Source: Litorilituus sediminis (GTDB lineage Bacteria; Pseudomonadota; Gammaproteobacteria; Enterobacterales; Alteromonadaceae). From it: DNA of 64,000 nucleotides. Positions 8,269-17,281 of this stretch are shown piece after piece. Under the pieces are notes generated by a model, which was not told where the DNA came from, made no database searches, and saw nothing but the letters and a program-made list of their open reading frames with translations. Position numbers and translations under genes: made by a program. The stretch lies in the NCBI RefSeq assembly GCF_004295665.1, contig NZ_CP034759.1:3472001-3536000 (forward strand), read 5' to 3'. The first letter of the stretch is position 1; each line of letters begins with the position of its first letter.

Positions 8269-9819
8269 GTGAGTACAACAGAGCAAGCTAATATCGTCTT
8301 TGGTCAAGGTCGATTAACCATAGAAGATATTGTAAGTGTCGTTAAAAACAAAGCTAAAGTTAGCTTAAGTGATGATGCTGAATTTTGTGAAAAAGTGGAT
8401 AAAGGTGTTGCCTTTTTAGATAAGCTTTTAGAAGAAGAAGGCCATATCTATGGAGTAACCACAGGTTATGGAGACTCCTGTACGGTTGAAGTGCCTATGT
8501 CATTGGTGGAAGAGTTGCCAATGCACTTAACTCGTTTTCACGGCTGTGGCTTAGGTAAGTTTTTTACCATAGAGCAAGGTAAGATGATTTTAGCTGCGCG
8601 CCTAGCATCTTTATCGCAAGGTTTCTCTGGCGTTAGTTGGGACTTACTTAATCTACTAGTCGAACTAGTCAATCGTGATATTGTTCCGGTTATTCCAGAA
8701 GAAGGTTCTGTTGGTGCAAGTGGTGATTTAACGCCACTTTCTTATGTTGCCGGTACCTTACTTGGTGAGCGTGATACTTATTACCAAGGCGAAATCGTTA
8801 ATGCGGGTGAAGCATTTGAAAAAGAAGGCTTAAAGCCTATTAAGCTTAGACCTAAAGAAGGTTTAGCGATTATGAATGGCACGGCAGTTATGACGGCATT
8901 AGCTTGTCAAGCTTACGATCGCGCGCAATATGCATCAAAGTTAATGACCCGAATTACGGCATTATCGAGTTTAGCGCTTAAAGGTAATAGCCATCACTTT
9001 GATGATATTTTATTTAGTGTTAAACCACACCCAGGACAAATTAATGTCGCTAAACGGGTGCAAAATGATTTAAACCATCATGAACATCCGCGCAATTCTC
9101 ATCGCTTGCAAGATAGATACTCTATTCGTTGTGCGCCACATGTTATTGGTGTACTAGAAGACAGCTTACCTTGGCTGCGCAGCATGATTGAAAATGAATT
9201 AAACAGCGCCAATGATAATCCAATAATCGACGGTATTGGCGAGCATGTATTACATGGCGGTCACTTCTATGGTGGTCATATTGCTATGGCAATGGACTCG
9301 ATGAAAAACTGTGTGGCGAACTTGGCCGACCTTGCCGATAGACAAATTGCCACCTTAGTTGATGTTAAAATGAATCACGGCTTACCGTCTAATTTAAGTG
9401 CGGCAACTGCTGAGCGTCGTTTTATTAATCATGGTTTTAAAGCAATTCAAATTGGTTGTTCAGCCTGGACAGCTGAAGCATTAAAACTCACTATGCCTGC
9501 GAGCGTTTTCTCTCGTTCAACTGAGTGTCATAACCAAGATAAAGTCAGCATGGGTACGATTGCGGCTCGTGATTGTTTACGCGTACTTGAGCTAACTGAG
9601 CAAGTACTGGCAGCAACCTTATTAGCGTCAGTGCAGGGTATTCGTATTCGTATGCTAAATGGCGAGTTAAATAAAGACTCGTTAACACCAGCTATTGCCA
9701 ATATGATAGATGATATTAGCGAGTTTTTTGATTTGCTTGAAGAAGATAGACCAACAGACAAGCTATTAAGACAAACGGTTGCTTATATTCAAACACAACG
9801 TTGGTCTTTATATGACTAA
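8269..9819 (+). CDS. MIO-type aromatic amino acid ammonia-lyase (HAL/TAL family) of the APE cluster
   Basis: A 516-residue lyase of the histidine/phenylalanine/tyrosine ammonia-lyase superfamily. The Ala150-Ser151-Gly152 triad in GASGDLTPLS cyclises to the MIO cofactor, Y61 in the lid loop (IYGVTTGYG) is the catalytic tyrosine, and NDNP and the QDRYSIRCAPH block are conserved. At the substrate-selectivity dyad the residues are F90-H91 (RFHGCGLG); characterised enzymes show SH (HAL), HL (bacterial TAL) or FL (PAL), so the substrate is not certain. In this setting it most likely deaminates tyrosine to 4-coumarate as the polyene starter, not histidine. The start is GTG at 8269 with GGAG six bases upstream. 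It is long enough to be full length and overlaps apeK by eight bases. Confidence 0.88.
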   Translation: MSTTEQANIVFGQGRLTIEDIVSVVKNKAKVSLSDDAEFCEKVDKGVAFLDKLLEEEGHIYGVTTGYGDSCTVEVPMSLVEELPMHLTRFHGCGLGKFFTIEQGKMILAARLASLSQGFSGVSWDLLNLLVELVNRDIVPVIPEEGSVGASGDLTPLSYVAGTLLGERDTYYQGEIVNAGEAFEKEGLKPIKLRPKEGLAIMNGTAVMTALACQAYDRAQYASKLMTRITALSSLALKGNSHHFDDILFSVKPHPGQINVAKRVQNDLNHHEHPRNSHRLQDRYSIRCAPHVIGVLEDSLPWLRSMIENELNSANDNPIIDGIGEHVLHGGHFYGGHIAMAMDSMKNCVANLADLADRQIATLVDVKMNHGLPSNLSAATAERRFINHGFKAIQIGCSAWTAEALKLTMPASVFSRSTECHNQDKVSMGTIAARDCLRVLELTEQVLAATLLASVQGIRIRMLNGELNKDSLTPAIANMIDDISEFFDLLEEDRPTDKLLRQTVAYIQTQRWSLYD

Positions 9820-10279
9820 ACCTGCTGAGTCGTTTGACATTAAGCCAAGTAAAATGGCAAAAAAAGCTTTGATATCAGCGTTTGTTGATATCAAAGTGCC
9901 GTTTTACGATGTCGATTCTATGCGCGTTGTTTGGCATGGTCATTATGTTAAATATATTGAAGATGCACGCTGTGAATTGCTGGATAAGTTAGGTTATAAC
10001 TATTTAGCTATGGAAGAGTCTGGCTATATTTGGCCTATTGTTGATATGCGCTTAAAGTATGTTGCTTCTGCGAAGTTTGGCAATACGGTACGTGTTTTTG
10101 CTCATTTGCTTGAGTATGAATCGCGCATGAAAATTGAATATGAAGTGTATGATCTTGAATCTAGCGTGATACTTAATAAAGCGCATACCGTACAAGTGGC
10201 TGTTAATATTGCTAATGAAGAAATGCAATTTGAAAGTCCTAGTGTATTTGTTGATAAAGTGACTAAACAGCTTGGTTAA
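9812..10279 (+). CDS. apeK: 4HBT-type hotdog thioesterase (ApeK)
   Basis: A 155-residue hotdog-fold acyl thioesterase of the YbgC/4-hydroxybenzoyl-CoA thioesterase group. The N-terminal strand and turn, FYDVDSMRVVWHGHYVKYIEDAR, match the family signature (YxxxD..GvV.h..Yl.y.E.aR), with the aspartate after YDV as the likely catalytic residue. In aryl polyene clusters this gene sits between the acyltransferase and the export genes and may hydrolyse or edit acyl-ACP. An upstream in-frame ATG at 9779 exists, but the ATG at 9812 gives the usual eight-base overlap with the lyase stop (ATGACTAA) and a normal N-terminus, so it is chosen. Confidence 0.83.
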   Translation: MTKPAESFDIKPSKMAKKALISAFVDIKVPFYDVDSMRVVWHGHYVKYIEDARCELLDKLGYNYLAMEESGYIWPIVDMRLKYVASAKFGNTVRVFAHLLEYESRMKIEYEVYDLESSVILNKAHTVQVAVNIANEEMQFESPSVFVDKVTKQLG

Positions 10280-10310
10280 TGAATACCCATAGCTTGATAA
10301 GGAAGCTGTT

Positions 10311-10967
10311 ATGAAAAAAATTGTATATCTAGCACTTTCGCATGTCTTGCTGTATCTGGCTTTATTGCCTTTTAAACCGGCGCAAGCAAGTGCTGGGCAA
10401 ATTGCTCAGCACAACACCTCACAAAGTACATTAACTTACCAAGCGTTTATTAAACAGCTTGCTCTAAGCCAAGGTAAAGGTACGTTTAAACAAGCGAAGC
10501 ATTTCAGCTTTCTAACTCAGCCAATTGTTTCTACTGGTAGTTTTATCGTTCATCAAGAATCAGCGTTATGGCAGGGAGAGCAGCCAGTTTTCTCGCAATT
10601 GTTATTGACACCACAGGCAATTTTTAGACGATTAAATTTAGCTGATACCTATCAAAAAATAGCGCAAAGTAGTGATATTACCTCGGTACTTACAACAATA
10701 TTTACTGGCGATATCAATGAGTCTAATTGGCAGATTGAACCAAATATTAGCGTGCAAAATAACCAACAGTGTTTAGCCATTAAGCCAAAAGTTGATGTGC
10801 TTAAGCAGCTATTTCAGCAGGTATCTTTATGCTTATCATTAGATCAGGAAAATATGTACCAGCGCTGGATATATCTGACAGAAGCAAAAGGCAATAAAAC
10901 AGATATACATATGTCAGTTACCGCGACAAGCTTAAGCTCTAAGGAGCAAGCGGCATTAATTCCTTAG
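10311..10967 (+). CDS. apeL: LolA-like periplasmic lipoprotein carrier (ApeL)
   Basis: A 218-residue exported protein. The N-terminus MKKIVYLALSHVLLYLALLPF... ending near QASA is a Sec signal peptide. The mature part has the LolA-like half-barrel pattern: FSFLTQPIVSTGSFIVHQESALWQ, followed by a strand matching the Y..P..... LLLTPQAIF region of LolA-type lipid carriers. In aryl polyene clusters such a protein is thought to carry the hydrophobic polyene lipid through the periplasm. It lies directly before the MMPL exporter gene (7 bp gap), with AAGGAAG as ribosome site. Sequence similarity to true LolA is low; the assignment leans on position. Confidence 0.78.
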   Translation: MKKIVYLALSHVLLYLALLPFKPAQASAGQIAQHNTSQSTLTYQAFIKQLALSQGKGTFKQAKHFSFLTQPIVSTGSFIVHQESALWQGEQPVFSQLLLTPQAIFRRLNLADTYQKIAQSSDITSVLTTIFTGDINESNWQIEPNISVQNNQQCLAIKPKVDVLKQLFQQVSLCLSLDQENMYQRWIYLTEAKGNKTDIHMSVTATSLSSKEQAALIP

Positions 10968-10974
10968 GCTAGTT

Positions 10975-13380
10975 ATGATTAAGGCTGTTAACTTTTCTTC
11001 ATCGCAAAAAGCATACCTTTGGCTGGGCCAATTTTTATTGGTTGTTGCAGCCTTACTCTATATTCAATTTTCTCCATCGGCTGAGAAATTAAGCCTTAAT
11101 GCTGACTTATTATCGATCTTTGAAACCAAACAGCGAGCTAATAAATTAAGCCCGATTGAGCAAATAACTGAGCGGGTGAGCCAACAAGCAAGCCATAAGC
11201 AAATCGTGTTGGTTAGTGCTAATGAGGTCAATAAAGCGATTGCTAAGGCTGATGAATTTGCCCAGTCACTACGGGCATTGCCGTTAATAGATAGTGTACA
11301 GGTAAGGTTTTCTGAAATTCCTACGCTTGAACAGATCGTTGAACAATATCAGCCGTATCAGCATCAGGTGATAACCAGAGCGTTTAAACAGCGTTTGTTA
11401 CAAGGTGATAAGGATGACATTTTTGCTTATCAGTTTGCTTTATTAAGCCAGCCTTCAAACCAAGCAGTTGCCTTAACGGCTGCGCAAGATCCAAGTTTAT
11501 CTTTAGCGGATTTTCTTTCTCAACCTGCAACCACTGGCGGTGCGCTGCAACTTGAGCAGGAGCATTTAGTTGCTAAATATCAAGGTGAGTATTTTGTTTT
11601 AGTTTCCTTTGTTAGCAGTCAAGCTAGCATTAACATTGATGCCGCTCAGCAATTAGTCGCACAGTTTCATCAGCTTATTGCTCAAGATAGCGAGGCTTTT
11701 TTATATACGGGAGCGATGTTTTATACCAGTAAGGCGAGCCAAGTCGGGCAAAGTGAAATGCAGTTATATGGCTCTATTTCAATTGTAGCTACCTTGTTAT
11801 TACTGGCGCTGGTTTATCGTAGTTTTATCGCTATGGTAATGACAAGCTCCCTGATTGTTATTAGCTTTTTGTATGGCTATTTAGCATTATCAATTTGTTA
11901 TCAGCAAGTCAGTGTCATTGCCTTGGTTTTTTCTATCACCTTAATTGGTATTGCCGCAGATTACAGTTTTCATGCTTTAACCGAAATGCGCTATCGTCAG
12001 CAGAACGCTAAACTTGAGCAGGGTAACCCTATAGCCAATATTACTTCATCTTTAACTATGGGCTATATCACCACAGGTGCTGGTTATGCCTTGTTATTAT
12101 TAGCGCCTTTTATTTTATTTAAACAAATTGCCATTTTTACTTTATTTGGTTTGCTAGGAGCCTTGTTAACAGTATTGCTACTTTATCCTTTAGTTGCCCC
12201 GCTGCTAGATGGTGCCAGTGAAAAAAGTAAACCACTGCCTAAAATTGCTTTTGCTATTCACGGTATGCAGCAAACGCTAGTGGCATTCATTCTACGTTTT
12301 AAGCACGTTTGTATTATTTTATTTGCCTTAATATTAGCTTATACTGCTGAGTTAGTGATTGATGATGATGTGCGTGATTATTATCGAGTTGATAGTGATT
12401 TAGCAAAAAATGAGGCCGAGGTTAAAGCGGCGCTCAAGCAAAAGTGGGATTTACAATACTTTTTACTTCGCTCTGACTCTGAGCAGTCGTTATTGCAATT
12501 AGAAGAACAACTAACGGATGCCTTAGTACCATTAATTGAACAAGGCGAGTTAGGTGCTTACTCAGCGGTAAGTCAGTTTGTGCCCTCCTTAAAGCGTCAG
12601 CAAGAAAATCAAACCTTGATCAATTCAGCGCTAGAGCAAGGCGCTTTTCAACAAATTAGGCAGTTGCTTGCTCAAGCTAACTGGCAGTTTAATAAAGAGC
12701 AAGCGCCTTTATTGCCGCAATCATGGCTCGCTAGTCCTTTAGGAAAAGTTTATCAAGCACAGTGGTTTCAAAAACAAGATAACTATTATGCGATAGTGAA
12801 GTTATCAGGCATTAAAGATATTCGCGCGTTAAGTTTGCTCAGTGAAAAATTGTCACGCCTAGTGCCGGAAATAGAATCTGACAATAAGGTTTATTTTATT
12901 GATAAAACAGGTCAAATTTCCAAACAACTAAATCAGTTTTCCCAGCAGTTATTGCTGGTTATTGTCGCTGCTATTATTGCTGCTTTAGCTGTGTTTATTT
13001 GGCGCTATGGTTTAAATCGCGCGTTAATTGCTATTTTAACGCCAGTATTTGCTTTGCTATGTGCCTTTAGTATTAGCTTCTTGCTACAGGGGCATTTAAA
13101 TATATTTAACCTTGTTGCGGGCGTACTTATTCTAGCCTTGGGGCTGGATTACTCGGTGTTTTATGCCGAGCATGGGTTATGTAAAAAAATCACTTTAACA
13201 ACATTAATGTCAGCATTAAGTTCTATCTTTGTTTTTGCTATTTTAATGCTAAGTTCGATGCCAGCGATTAATAGTTTTGGCTTGACTGTTTTTGTTGGTG
13301 TGTTGATCACCTTTGTTTTTGCGCCGATAGTCACCTTAACGGCGAGTAAAGCGCGACCAGCAAAGGAGCATACTGAGTGA
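10975..13380 (+). CDS. apeM: MMPL/RND-superfamily lipid exporter (ApeM)
   Basis: An 801-residue inner membrane RND transporter. The N-terminal helix (about 14-31) is followed by a large periplasmic domain containing LNADLLSIFE, the usual start in this family. Two membrane bundles follow: about residues 262-400 (with GIAADYSFHALTE, the acidic proton-relay segment) and about 660-790 (with LALGLDYSVFYAEH as the matching second-half motif), separated by a second periplasmic domain. Internal duplication is clear. It should flip or extract the aryl polyene lipid toward the outer leaflet or LolA-like carrier. It overlaps apeN by four bases (GTGA). Length is normal. Confidence 0.87.
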   Translation: MIKAVNFSSSQKAYLWLGQFLLVVAALLYIQFSPSAEKLSLNADLLSIFETKQRANKLSPIEQITERVSQQASHKQIVLVSANEVNKAIAKADEFAQSLRALPLIDSVQVRFSEIPTLEQIVEQYQPYQHQVITRAFKQRLLQGDKDDIFAYQFALLSQPSNQAVALTAAQDPSLSLADFLSQPATTGGALQLEQEHLVAKYQGEYFVLVSFVSSQASINIDAAQQLVAQFHQLIAQDSEAFLYTGAMFYTSKASQVGQSEMQLYGSISIVATLLLLALVYRSFIAMVMTSSLIVISFLYGYLALSICYQQVSVIALVFSITLIGIAADYSFHALTEMRYRQQNAKLEQGNPIANITSSLTMGYITTGAGYALLLLAPFILFKQIAIFTLFGLLGALLTVLLLYPLVAPLLDGASEKSKPLPKIAFAIHGMQQTLVAFILRFKHVCIILFALILAYTAELVIDDDVRDYYRVDSDLAKNEAEVKAALKQKWDLQYFLLRSDSEQSLLQLEEQLTDALVPLIEQGELGAYSAVSQFVPSLKRQQENQTLINSALEQGAFQQIRQLLAQANWQFNKEQAPLLPQSWLASPLGKVYQAQWFQKQDNYYAIVKLSGIKDIRALSLLSEKLSRLVPEIESDNKVYFIDKTGQISKQLNQFSQQLLLVIVAAIIAALAVFIWRYGLNRALIAILTPVFALLCAFSISFLLQGHLNIFNLVAGVLILALGLDYSVFYAEHGLCKKITLTTLMSALSSIFVFAILMLSSMPAINSFGLTVFVGVLITFVFAPIVTLTASKARPAKEHTE

Positions 13381-14012
13381 AGCAGCCCAGGGTAACGAGC
13401 TTAGTGAATTTAGTGCAGACTTTGAGCATCATAGTGCTAACGGCCTTATTGTTTTCTTGTAGCGTTAAAAAAGTGGATGAAAATAAGGATTATGGCCAAC
13501 GAGTGATTCGCTTTCAGCCAGTGCCACAAGCATTAGAAAATAAACTATGGCTTGAGCAATTTGATTTTGCTTTTACCGCTAGCCACTTAGCGCATGCACT
13601 TGCTCAGCTCAGTAATGAAGCCATGTTAATTCAAACCGAATTAACAGCTCAAGGTATTAATTTAGCGGCAATGACCTTTGCCGGTGTTCCTTTGGCGCAA
13701 GTTAACTGGCAAAGTGATAGCCAAAAGGTTTATACAGACATGGCGGCCGCGACTCATTTTGATGGTCAGCAAGTTATTCATGATTTGCAACTTATTAATT
13801 GGCCTACAACTACAGTAAATACAGCGCTATTACCGGGGTTTTCTTTTAATGAGTCCTTTGTTGATGGAATGAGAATACGACGCTTTTATCAAGACGAACA
13901 AGTTATTATAATTATCCGCTATCAAGAGCAAGTTGTTAGCTTTGAGCAAAAAACGATAGGTTATCGTTTACAGATTAAAAGACTAACGGATACTGAGTTA
14001 ACAGCGCAGTAA
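13377..14012 (+). CDS. apeN: DUF3261 outer membrane lipoprotein (ApeN)
   Basis: A 211-residue lipoprotein. The start is GTG (13377) overlapping the apeM stop. A hydrophobic leader (about residues 9-27) ends in the lipobox LFSC, with C28 as the lipidated cysteine and SVKK after it, which favours outer membrane sorting since no Asp follows at +2. The mature part has the LPGFSFNESFVDGMRIRR stretch typical of DUF3261 proteins in aryl polyene clusters. It probably receives or anchors the pigment at the outer membrane. Function has not been shown; position is conserved in the cluster type. Confidence 0.78.
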   Translation: MKQPRVTSLVNLVQTLSIIVLTALLFSCSVKKVDENKDYGQRVIRFQPVPQALENKLWLEQFDFAFTASHLAHALAQLSNEAMLIQTELTAQGINLAAMTFAGVPLAQVNWQSDSQKVYTDMAAATHFDGQQVIHDLQLINWPTTTVNTALLPGFSFNESFVDGMRIRRFYQDEQVIIIIRYQEQVVSFEQKTIGYRLQIKRLTDTELTAQ

Positions 14013-14084
14013 TACCAGTAGCGTATCGCTATGAGCAGTGAATACTAGACCCAAGCAGCTAGTTCAAACACAGAAGAGCATTTT

Positions 14085-15278
14085 ATGAAACAAGCACTTT
14101 ATATTAGTGACTTTGGCCTAGTCAATGCACTAGGTAATGATAATAAAACCATTAAGGCTAACCTGCTTGCCGGTAGCCAAGCAGGGTTATCGCGTCGTAG
14201 TGATTTATTACTTGAAGGTGATATTACCGTTGCTGGTGTGAAGTCAGAATTGCCTTCATTAGCAGATAAAGCAAAACACTTGCGTTCTCGTAATAATCAA
14301 CTGGCATTAGCTGCGTTATCACAAATTAAAACACAGGCTTTAGCGCTCATAAATCAATACGGGAAAAGCCGTATTGCTATCGTTATGGGTACTAGTACTT
14401 CAGGCATTAGTGATGGTGAATCTGCGATGGCAGAGCTTCAACAGCAGGGGGAATTTCCAGGGCATTATCATTATAGTCAGCAGGAAATTTATAATACCGC
14501 TGAGTTTATTGCCCAAGAGCTAGGTACTTGTGGTGTGTGCTTTACTATTTCTACGGCGTGCTCTTCTAGTGCAAAAGCCTTTAAAACAGCACAAGAGTTG
14601 ATTGATTCAGATATGGCTGATGCAGCGATTGTTGGTGGTGTTGATTCTATATGCGCCATGACTATTAATGGTTTTCATGCCCTAAGTTCAACCTCGCAAG
14701 GGATTTGCCAGCCTTCAAGTGCTAATCGAGATGGCATTAATATTGGCGAAGCTGCCGCCATTGCTATTGTCAGCAAACAACCTAGTAGAGTTAAGTTGCT
14801 TGCTGTGGGTGAATCAAGTGATGCCCATCATATGTCAGCACCACACCCAGAAGGCGAGGGTGCAGTTGCAGCAATGCAGTCAGCGTTAGCGCAAGCGAAG
14901 TTTGCTGCTACGGATGTTGACTATGTTAATTTACATGGCACAGCAACCCCTAAAAATGATGCAATGGAAGCCTTAGCCATTGATAAAGTATTTGGTAGGC
15001 AAACACCTTGTAGCTCAACCAAAGGCATGCATGGTCATACTTTAGGTGCCGCTGGGGCTACTGAAGTCGGTTTATGTTGGTTGTTATTAGGAGGCGATGA
15101 TAATCAAGATAATTATCATTATGCGCCACATATTTGGGATCAAGTTGTAGATGACAGTATGCCAGTATTAAATTTAACAACACTTGGCCAGAGAAAGCCA
15201 TCACCTATTCGCAGCTGTTTATCTAACTCATTTGCTTTTGGTGGCAATAATGTCAGTGTATTGCTTGGCTTAAGTTAG
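14085..15278 (+). CDS. apeO: Beta-ketoacyl-ACP synthase, polyene elongation (ApeO)
   Basis: A 397-residue FabF-type ketosynthase. The catalytic triad is visible as C159 (FTISTACSSSAKA), H284 (NLHGTATPKND) and H318 (GMHGHTLGAAG). This is an active condensing enzyme, unlike the cysteine-less ApeC encoded at the start of the cluster; in the Xenorhabdus system ApeO and ApeC form a KS-CLF heterodimer that elongates the polyene with malonyl units. It starts 72 bp after apeN with an AGAAGAG ribosome site. The order apeO-P-Q-(gap)-R is as in other clusters. Confidence 0.88.
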   Translation: MKQALYISDFGLVNALGNDNKTIKANLLAGSQAGLSRRSDLLLEGDITVAGVKSELPSLADKAKHLRSRNNQLALAALSQIKTQALALINQYGKSRIAIVMGTSTSGISDGESAMAELQQQGEFPGHYHYSQQEIYNTAEFIAQELGTCGVCFTISTACSSSAKAFKTAQELIDSDMADAAIVGGVDSICAMTINGFHALSSTSQGICQPSSANRDGINIGEAAAIAIVSKQPSRVKLLAVGESSDAHHMSAPHPEGEGAVAAMQSALAQAKFAATDVDYVNLHGTATPKNDAMEALAIDKVFGRQTPCSSTKGMHGHTLGAAGATEVGLCWLLLGGDDNQDNYHYAPHIWDQVVDDSMPVLNLTTLGQRKPSPIRSCLSNSFAFGGNNVSVLLGLS

Positions 15279-15306
15279 ATGTCTTTTACATTATAAATAT
15301 TGAGAT

Positions 15307-15765
15307 ATGAAACAAAATACTTACCCAATAGAGCAGGTGGTTCCGCACGATCACCCGATGATTTTAATTGATGAACTACTTAGCTATGACGATGAAAAAG
15401 CGGTTTGTCAGTTAACTATTACCCCGAAGAGCAATTTTTATAACCAAGCAAAGCAAAGCGTGCCAAGTCATGTGGCGATTGAATATATGGCGCAAAGTAT
15501 TGCCGCATTTGCTAATGCCAATGAGAAAGATAAAGGTGGCGAGGTTTCGATTGGCTTTTTGGTAAGTAGTAGAAAGTTTAAGGTACATGTCAGTGAATTT
15601 AAGCTTGATGCCAAACTTATTGTCTCGGTTGAGCAACTTTACCTTGAAGATAGTGGCTTATCTGCGTTTGATTGTAAGGTTGAGCAAGACAACGAGGTCG
15701 TAGCACAAGCGAAAATCAATATTTTCCAACCAAACGATGCTGAAGCTTTTTTAGCGCAGCAATAA
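15307..15765 (+). CDS. apeP: Hotdog dehydratase (ApeP)
   Basis: A 152-residue hotdog protein of the FabZ/FabA-like group, the partner of ApeI. The segment VVPHDHPMILIDELLSYD has the His-Pro-Met pattern that aligns with the active-site histidine of FabZ (HRxPfLlvD), and SHVAIEYMAQSIAAFAN is the buried helix with the acidic residue. It dehydrates the beta-hydroxyacyl-ACP formed by ApeQ. It lies 28 bp after apeO with TTGAGAT as a weak ribosome site, and 68 bp before apeQ. A reverse-strand frame at 15412-15636 is a shadow. Confidence 0.82.
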   Translation: MKQNTYPIEQVVPHDHPMILIDELLSYDDEKAVCQLTITPKSNFYNQAKQSVPSHVAIEYMAQSIAAFANANEKDKGGEVSIGFLVSSRKFKVHVSEFKLDAKLIVSVEQLYLEDSGLSAFDCKVEQDNEVVAQAKINIFQPNDAEAFLAQQ

Positions 15766-15833
15766 CTTATTCAATAAATACAAAATAACAACAACACTAC
15801 AGCAAAAAATGCTGAGTAAATGGAGCAATCAGT

Positions 15834-16559
15834 ATGTCAAAACGTATTTTAGTTACCGGCTCAAGTAAAGGTATAGGCAAGGCCATTGCCGTTAAACTGG
15901 CAAACGATGGTTTTGATATCACAGTACATTGTCGTTCAGGTGTTGAAGCAGCTAAAGAAACGGTAGCTGAAATAATGGCATTAGGCGTACAAGCAAATTT
16001 ATTGCAATTTGATGTCAGTGATAGAGAGGCAGCTAAAGCGATTTTAGAGCAAGATGTTGCTGATAACGGTGCTTTTTATGGTGTTGTTTGTAATGCTGGT
16101 ATTACCGCAGATACCGCGTTTCCGGCAATGATGGATGAAGAGTGGGATAAAGTTATTCACACCAATTTAGACGGCTTTTATAATGTTTTACGCCCGTTAG
16201 TGATGCCTATGGTACAAATGAGACAAGGCGGAAGAATTGTTACTATGGCATCTGTGTCTGGCGTAATTGGTAATCGTGGTCAGGTCAATTACAGCGCATC
16301 TAAAGCGGGTATTATTGGCGCAACTAAAGCATTATCTCTTGAGTTAGCTAAGCGAAAAATAACCGTGAACTGTGTAGCACCTGGGCTTATTGATACCGGG
16401 ATGACAGATGATTTACCTGTGGATGAGATCAAAAAGATGATCCCGTTAAAGCGTGCTGGCTCAGCGGAAGAAGTCGCGCATACGGTAAGCTTTTTAATGT
16501 CAGAAGGTGCAGGCTATATCACCAGACAAGTGATTTCAGTTAACGGTGGCATGGCTTAG
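15834..16559 (+). CDS. apeQ: FabG-like 3-ketoacyl-ACP reductase (ApeQ)
   Basis: A 241-residue short-chain dehydrogenase of FabG type. The NADP-binding TGSSKGIGKA motif is near the N-terminus, NAG (CNAGIT) follows strand 4, and the catalytic Ser140-Tyr153-Lys157 are in SVSGVIGNRGQVNYSASK. The C-terminus (YITRQVISVNGGMA) matches the family. It reduces the beta-keto group in each elongation round. GGAG precedes the ATG by a good distance. It is followed by a hairpin and then by a 1.08-kb gap before apeR, so apeR is probably transcribed separately or by readthrough. Confidence 0.9.
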   Translation: MSKRILVTGSSKGIGKAIAVKLANDGFDITVHCRSGVEAAKETVAEIMALGVQANLLQFDVSDREAAKAILEQDVADNGAFYGVVCNAGITADTAFPAMMDEEWDKVIHTNLDGFYNVLRPLVMPMVQMRQGGRIVTMASVSGVIGNRGQVNYSASKAGIIGATKALSLELAKRKITVNCVAPGLIDTGMTDDLPVDEIKKMIPLKRAGSAEEVAHTVSFLMSEGAGYITRQVISVNGGMA

Positions 16560-16574
16560 TCTTCACTTATTGAC

Positions 16575-16594
16575 GCAGTTAAGCAATTAACTGC
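16575..16594 (+). terminator. Hairpin after apeQ (possible weak terminator)
   Basis: An eight-base perfect stem, GCAGTTAA and TTAACTGC, closes a GCAA loop 15 bp after the apeQ stop. There is no clear U-run after it, so if it ends transcription it does so weakly or with Rho. The hairpin itself is seen; its role is an inference. Confidence 0.35.
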
Positions 16595-16668
16595 CTATGT
16601 TATGTTAGTAAGAAAGAACTTTGTTTTTTAAGTACCTTGGTTTTTAAAGTACGCTGGCTTTTAAGTTA

Positions 16669-17236
16669 TTATGGTTTTTCTTGCTGACATTGCCAGCATA
16701 ATTCAAATGAATCAGCATTGAACTCTTGGCAATTTTGGCATTGCCATTGGCTGTTACTTTGTTGTTTACTCGACTCAATAATAGCATTGGCCGCTGCCAA
16801 ATCAGACTCATTTACTAGCCAAAGTTCTGGCCAAGTATCAAACGCAGCTATTTCTCCAATAGCTCCATGAGCATATTCATTTTTAGTGATACCAAGTGAA
16901 ATAATTATTTGACCAGTTCAGAGCTATGTCAGGGAGGTGAGAATAAAGCAAATTTATGCCGCTGTAGTCATTCTCCAGCCAAGAAATTTGTAAAATTATC
17001 ATCTTCCTGACAAGCTCCCAAGGGCGAGTTTAAAAGGCATATATGCTGTGTTATTGATTTTGACAAGGGAATAACCATTCTCTGCAATCAATGCCTTGCC
17101 TATAAGCCTTTTAACTCTCGCTGAATGATCAAATAGTTAATTCAATTGGTATGTTCACCTCTATACCAGCGCTTTTGATGAGATTTTTCATATTAGTGAC
17201 TAAGAGAATACTTTCGTTGCTATAAATGAGTTTCAC
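16669..17236 (-). pseudogene. DUF2007-like zinc-ribbon protein, split by a MITE
   Basis: The reverse strand has a GTG start (17236, after GAGAGG) and 28 good codons (MKLIYSNESILLVTNMKNLI...) that run into the MITE and stop at a TGA inside it. On the far side of the element the same frame resumes as TKNEYAHGAIGEIAAFDTWPELW..., and ends after a zinc ribbon (WQCQNCQ...FELCWQCQQ) at 16669. Removing the 264-bp element and one duplicated base restores an open frame of 100 residues. The fold is that of DUF2007 proteins: a PII-like domain with the GxxGE...WPELWL motif plus a CxxC-CxxC tail. Both halves look otherwise intact, so the insertion is probably recent. The intact protein's role is unknown. 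Confidence 0.85.
16889..17152. mobile_element. 264-bp MITE inserted in the DUF2007 gene
   Basis: The element has terminal inverted repeats. The left end reads ATACCAAGTGAAATAA and the right end, read inward on the other strand, ATACCAATTGAATTAA. The match is 20 of 23 bases and weaker similarity continues about 12 bases further with one gap. No open frame of useful length lies inside. A single G flanks each end (16888, 17153), and taking out the element plus one G restores the interrupted reading frame exactly, which fixes its ends. It has no transposase, so it would need one from elsewhere in the genome; the related full-length element is not in the window. Confidence 0.85.
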
Positions 17237-17281
17237 AATTATTCCTCTCGAGGTGATATTTAATAGAGCTTGTCATTGTCA

